64,000 nucleotides of DNA, taken from positions 1 through 64,000 of the forward strand of contig JADFLR010000014.1 of the NCBI GenBank assembly GCA_022564295.1. The letters are read 5' to 3'. This DNA comes from Bacteroidota bacterium. Its GTDB lineage: Bacteria > Bacteroidota > Ignavibacteria > Ignavibacteriales > Ignavibacteriaceae. The notes below the pieces were generated by a model. It saw only the letters and a program-made list of their open reading frames with translations, was not told the origin of the DNA and searched no databases. Position numbers and translations under genes: made by a program. Of this stretch, positions 60,860 to 64,000 are shown in pieces (position 1 is the first letter of the stretch; each line of letters opens with the position of its first letter).

Positions 60860-61264
60860 ATGAAAAAGAAAGAAATACTGGTTGAAGGTCATCTCTGCAT
60901 TGGTCCGCATTTTACAGATGAAGAGTTTGGTTTGATAAAAAAGAATATCAATCAACTTGAAGGTTTGAATACTCTTGCGGATCTTCTCTCGGTTGTTGGA
61001 AATGCGGTACGATTGAAGATTGTCTATCTTCTTTATGCACATAAAGAGTTATGTGTTTGCGATTTGGCAGAAATTCTTCAAATGAGTGATTCTGCAGTTT
61101 CGCAGCATTTAAGAAAACTTAAAGATAGGCTCATCGTAAAAAGTAGAAAGGATTCCCAAACAGTTTATTACTCTTTAGAAAGTAAATTGTTTATGGATAT
61201 TCTTTCTCAGTACTTTGTTATACCAGAAGTACAAAACAGGTTTGATTTGATCAGCCAGAACTAA
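60860..61264 (+). CDS. ArsR/SmtB-type metal repressor
   Basis: 134 aa. wHTH: TLADLLSVVGNAVRLKIVYL and ELCVCDLAEILQMSDSAVSQ with the ELCVCDL metal motif of the CadC/CmtR type in helix 4; an N-terminal Cys (HLCIGPHF) adds a possible ligand. The preceding operator overlaps its promoter. It opens an operon with mercury-transport-like genes, where MerR is the usual regulator. Confidence 0.88.
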   Translation: MKKKEILVEGHLCIGPHFTDEEFGLIKKNINQLEGLNTLADLLSVVGNAVRLKIVYLLYAHKELCVCDLAEILQMSDSAVSQHLRKLKDRLIVKSRKDSQTVYYSLESKLFMDILSQYFVIPEVQNRFDLISQN

Positions 61265-61320
61265 ATATGATTTTATTATTAATAACAAACAATCATTAAC
61301 ATTAATAACAGGAAACTAAA

Positions 61321-61653
61321 ATGAAATACTTATTAATTCTTTCCACGCTGATAATTTTCGGATTAACAGTTACAATCAGTGCACAATCCGAAACAAAAAG
61401 TGATGAAACAAAAGTTGAAACAAAAACTTATTCCGTTGAAGGTATGACCTGTCAGGGTTGTGTCAGTTCGGTCGAAAGTAAACTTGGAAAGATTGACGGT
61501 GTACAAGAGTATGAAGTTGATCTGGAAAAAGGTGAAGCCGTTGTTGAATTTGATCCTGAAAAAGTAAAGAGCGAAGATATTGAAAAGGAATTCGAGAAGA
61601 GTCCTTATAAAGTAACTGTTAAGGAAACTGAAAAGAATAACCAGCAGGAGTGA
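61321..61653 (+). CDS. Exported heavy-metal-associated (MerP-like) protein
   Basis: 110 aa. Signal peptide to SAQSE, then one HMA domain with the GMTCQGCVSS metal-binding CxxC. A basic and acidic tail (KETEKNNQQE) ends it. This is the MerP role: capturing Hg(II) (or another soft metal) in the periplasm for the transporter encoded next. Confidence 0.85.
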   Translation: MKYLLILSTLIIFGLTVTISAQSETKSDETKVETKTYSVEGMTCQGCVSSVESKLGKIDGVQEYEVDLEKGEAVVEFDPEKVKSEDIEKEFEKSPYKVTVKETEKNNQQE

Positions 61654-61728
61654 TTCGTTTATTTAGATTTTATTGATGTGAGAGAACATACAAAAAAGCG
61701 ATAGAAAATTTATTGTAAGGCATAAGTT

Positions 61729-62385
61729 ATGGAAACGAAAACAGCATCTGAAAATAAATGGATAGGTGCAGGAATGTTAGCTGCAATTGCTGCATCGCTC
61801 TGTTGTATTACGCCTGTTTTAGCAGTGCTGGTCGGTTTGGGAGGTATTGCATCAACATTTGCCTTTCTTGATCCGTTAAGACCATACTTGATTGGCTTTA
61901 CAGCCATTGTGCTGGGATATGCTTTTTACAATGCATATAAACCGAAGAAGGATGGTGATTTGGAATGTGCATGTGATGACGAAGAAATTCCTGCAAAGAA
62001 AAGCTTTCTTAACTCAAAAGCATTCCTCTGGGTTGTTGCAGGCGCTAGTATTTTAATGTTCGCATTTCCTTCTTACTCGCATATCTTCTTTCCGGATACA
62101 AATAATAATATTGTTGTTGTAAATGAAAGCAATATTATAGAAGCAAAACTATTTATCGAAGGAATGACCTGCACTGGCTGTGAAGAATCGGTGAACTATG
62201 CATTAAGAACTAAAGAAGGTGTAATCAGGGTAACTTCTTCTTATGAAACAGGAATTGCTAATGTAAAGTATGATAAGTCTAAAATAAAGCCGGAGCAACT
62301 TGCACAAGCAATTGAAGATGAAGTTGGTTATAAAGTAAAAAGTTATGAAATAAAAAAGATAAATGAAGGATTAGAAAATGAATGA
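61729..62385 (+). CDS. MerTP-like mercury transporter with C-terminal HMA domain
   Basis: 218 aa. MerT-like membrane part: SLCCITPVLAVLVGLGG with the vicinal Cys-Cys in TM1, a cytoplasmic loop with CACDDEE, and a further TM segment. Residues ~140-205 are an HMA domain with GMTCTGCEES. A MerT-MerP fusion of this kind imports mercuric ion to the cytoplasm for reduction. Overlaps the next gene by 8 bp, so the operon is tight. merA is not seen within the window. Confidence 0.85.
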   Translation: METKTASENKWIGAGMLAAIAASLCCITPVLAVLVGLGGIASTFAFLDPLRPYLIGFTAIVLGYAFYNAYKPKKDGDLECACDDEEIPAKKSFLNSKAFLWVVAGASILMFAFPSYSHIFFPDTNNNIVVVNESNIIEAKLFIEGMTCTGCEESVNYALRTKEGVIRVTSSYETGIANVKYDKSKIKPEQLAQAIEDEVGYKVKSYEIKKINEGLENE

Positions 62386-62689
62386 TAAATTAAAAATTGA
62401 AATTCAACATTTTCGCGGCTGCCCCAACTCTCCAGAAATGATCCACAGAGTTAAAGAGGCAATAAAAGGTAGCGAAGAAAAAATTGAGTATAACGAAGTT
62501 CTTGTTGAGAGTAATGAACTCGCCGAAAAATTAAAATTCAGAGGATCACCGACAGTACTTATTAACGGAGAAGATATTGAAGGAAGAGAAGAACCGGAGT
62601 CTGCTTCATTAAATTGCAGGGTTTATGAGAATGGTTTGCCTTCTATAGATGAGATTAGAGAAAAAATCCTAAGCAATAATCAAGTTTAA
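62378..62689 (+). CDS. Thioredoxin-like metal-operon protein
   Basis: 103 aa. A small thioredoxin fold: IEIQHFRGCPNSPEMIHRV with a single N-terminal Cys (GCPN), then the cis-Pro RGSPTVLINGEDIEG. The canonical CxxC is reduced to one Cys. Such proteins are often found in mer operons, near MerB or MerA. Start overlaps merTP by 8 bp. Thiol-handling of the metal is the probable job. Confidence 0.7.
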   Translation: MNDKLKIEIQHFRGCPNSPEMIHRVKEAIKGSEEKIEYNEVLVESNELAEKLKFRGSPTVLINGEDIEGREEPESASLNCRVYENGLPSIDEIREKILSNNQV

Positions 62690-62846
62690 TAAATATAATT
62701 GAAAAGTCTGCAGATGTTGCGGTCACTTCGGATGGTTTTATTTAGGTAGTAAACTTTGGAAATGACCAAATCATGATGTTCAAACCTAGAAGATAATTTT
62801 TTTAATGTAATGATCAAAATTACAATAGAAAAAGGAAAAGAAAACC

Positions 62847-63374
62847 ATGAATACATGTTGTACTGTACCAATTAAAGAAATAGCTGCTGACCAGCATAAA
62901 GAGGGCGGCGAGTGTTGTCTAATAGAACAGACCCCAGCGCCTGCACTAGCAACTTGTCCGGTATCTAAAACCAGTTCACGGAAAATCAACAGGAGAACGC
63001 TTGAACATCTTCTGAAACCAGATTCAGTAAAAAAGATACAAAATGTCCAATACTACTATTGTAACGAGCCCTCCTGTGACGTTGTCTACTTCAGTCACCA
63101 AGGACCATCCTATTTCATTAAGGAAGACCTCACGGTAAAAATTTTTCACAAAGATAATGGCGATAATGTAAACGTCTGTTATTGTTTTGATTGGACACGG
63201 GGAAGGATCGAAGAGCAGATTCGTTCAACCGGGCAATCCACCGCCTCAGAAGAAATCGCCCAACAAGTAAAAGATCAAAAATGTATCTGTGACATTACAA
63301 ACCCTAAAGGTCGATGTTGTTTAGGGGATATCAATCGAGTTATAAAAGAAGTAAAACAACAGCAAAAACTTTAA
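62847..63374 (+). CDS. Iron-sulfur metallochaperone, CopZ N-terminal-like
   Basis: 175 aa. Cys clusters NTCCTVPIK, GECCLIE, ATCPVSK in the N-terminal part, then NVQYYYCNEPSCDVVYF, VCYCFDWTRG and KCICDITNPKGRCCLGDINR: the conserved Cys block of the [2Fe-2S]-containing domain found at the N-terminus of archaeal-type CopZ. The copper-binding HMA domain of CopZ is missing. It probably handles metal or redox in the same operon. Confidence 0.8.
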   Translation: MNTCCTVPIKEIAADQHKEGGECCLIEQTPAPALATCPVSKTSSRKINRRTLEHLLKPDSVKKIQNVQYYYCNEPSCDVVYFSHQGPSYFIKEDLTVKIFHKDNGDNVNVCYCFDWTRGRIEEQIRSTGQSTASEEIAQQVKDQKCICDITNPKGRCCLGDINRVIKEVKQQQKL

Positions 63375-63403
63375 ACGCAATTAAATCATCAAGAGGTTAT
63401 AAA

Positions 63404-63787
63404 ATGAAAACTCTTATTTGCCGTACTTGTGGCTGTTCCCTTGTTAGATTAGGGATTAGCAAAGAGCATGCTGCCACTTACAGTTATAATGGTGAAGAAC
63501 ACCATTTTTGTTGTCAGGGATGTAGTGAATTGTTCATCACGGATCCGATCAAATACCTCCAGGATACTGACAATTTAATTGTATGCCCAAGCTGTCTGGC
63601 TGAAAAACCACCGGATATGGCAGTCATATTGGAAATTGCCGGGCGGGAAGTTGACTTCTGCCGATGTCCATATTGCGCAGAAGTATTCCGGAAAGACCCT
63701 GATTTTTACATCAACCGTTTAGAAGGGACGATAGCCAACGAGGGAGCGGTTCTTGACCATGAAGGATGTTGTATCAGACCAGACTAA
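63404..63787 (+). CDS. TRASH/YHS-like Cys-rich metal-binding protein
   Basis: 127 aa from ATG 63404, chosen over 63314, which overlaps the previous gene, because AAGAGG precedes it. RTCGCSLVRLG, then HHFCCQGCSELFITDP (TRASH/YHS-like metal site), CPSCLAEKPP and DFCRCPYCAEVF: about four paired-Cys sites. It is presumably a cytoplasmic metal-binding or sensing protein of the operon; a merA or P-type ATPase gene might follow outside the window. Confidence 0.7.
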   Translation: MKTLICRTCGCSLVRLGISKEHAATYSYNGEEHHFCCQGCSELFITDPIKYLQDTDNLIVCPSCLAEKPPDMAVILEIAGREVDFCRCPYCAEVFRKDPDFYINRLEGTIANEGAVLDHEGCCIRPD

Positions 63788-64000
63788 AAACCTTTAGATG
63801 AGAAACAAGCAGTGTATTTGGCTAAAATAAACAAGTTTTGAGAAAGGATTCTATTGCACAAAATCAGGCAAAGAATACTATTGTAAAATAAAATGCTTTA
63901 AATAGATCCTGAAAAAAAGTATTATCATGAAAGCAGCAATTATCCATAAATATTAAGATGGTGGTATATTATTGTAAACTATTTGTGGTGGATGTTATAA

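Overview
The window looks like a chromosomal contig of an uncultured Ignavibacteria-type bacterium (Bacteroidota/Chlorobiota group). It is AT-rich. Seven proteins end in a type IX secretion (T9SS) sorting domain of the form NYPNPFNPSTxIxY...SGIYFYxL...TKKMLLLK, and bshA (bacillithiol synthesis) and a DUF5916 outer-membrane protein are present. This lineage assignment is inference from protein style; there is no rRNA gene here.

Region by region. 0-2.3 kb: the tail of isoleucyl-tRNA synthetase, an unknown gene, and a chimeric ORF joining a phage-like segment to the C-terminal two thirds of cysteinyl-tRNA synthetase. 2.3-8.3 kb (minus): FAD-linked oxidase, glycosyltransferase, miaA and a histidine-kinase-like protein lacking the phospho-acceptor His. 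8.5-12.5 kb: ECF sigma/anti-sigma pair, small metal-ribbon and rhodanese genes, and debris of OsmC-like and TPR genes. 12.7-14.6 kb: Lrp-type regulator and glutamine synthetase. 14.8-16.2 kb: a two-gene regulator/membrane-protein operon bracketed by two copies of the palindrome TACTTTG-N5-CAAAGTA. 16.3-24.4 kb: a T9SS-exported endonuclease/exonuclease/phosphatase protein, then housekeeping genes (RNA methyltransferase, bshA, PfkB kinase, RmlD-like reductase, HAD phosphatase). 24.5-30.3 kb: a second ECF sigma factor, an anti-sigma factor with HEAT repeats, an 18-residue-repeat beta-solenoid protein and a DUF5916 protein.

30.4-34 kb is an acquired island: tRNA-Arg(CCU), a wrecked serine recombinase, and a type II restriction-modification system. 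34-46.9 kb is the most striking part: six tandem paralogues of the arylsulfotransferase (ASST) fold, all on the minus strand, with signal peptides (less clear in two) and T9SS sorting domains. All retain the positions that match the ASST sulfuryl-transfer residues. They come in two architectures, with and without an N-terminal Ig-like domain, and read as an amplified, diversifying set of secreted putative sulfotransferases.

47.6-56.5 kb: small membrane protein, rpiA, nnrE and a PAP2 phosphatase, then an arsenic block (ArsR with an operator overlapping its own promoter, ArsM, ArsC) followed by a ferredoxin-cyclase fusion, a CDF cation exporter, a 10-TM putative metal exporter and a saccharopine-dehydrogenase-family enzyme. 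57-59.1 kb: porin plus ammonium transporter. 59.1-60.6 kb: a GC-richer segment with hairpins, a terminator and small island-type genes. 60.8-63.8 kb: a mercury-resistance-like operon run by an ArsR/SmtB-type repressor (HMA protein, MerTP-like transporter, thioredoxin-like protein, CopZ-like [Fe-S] metallochaperone, TRASH/YHS-like Cys protein), probably continuing past the window edge.
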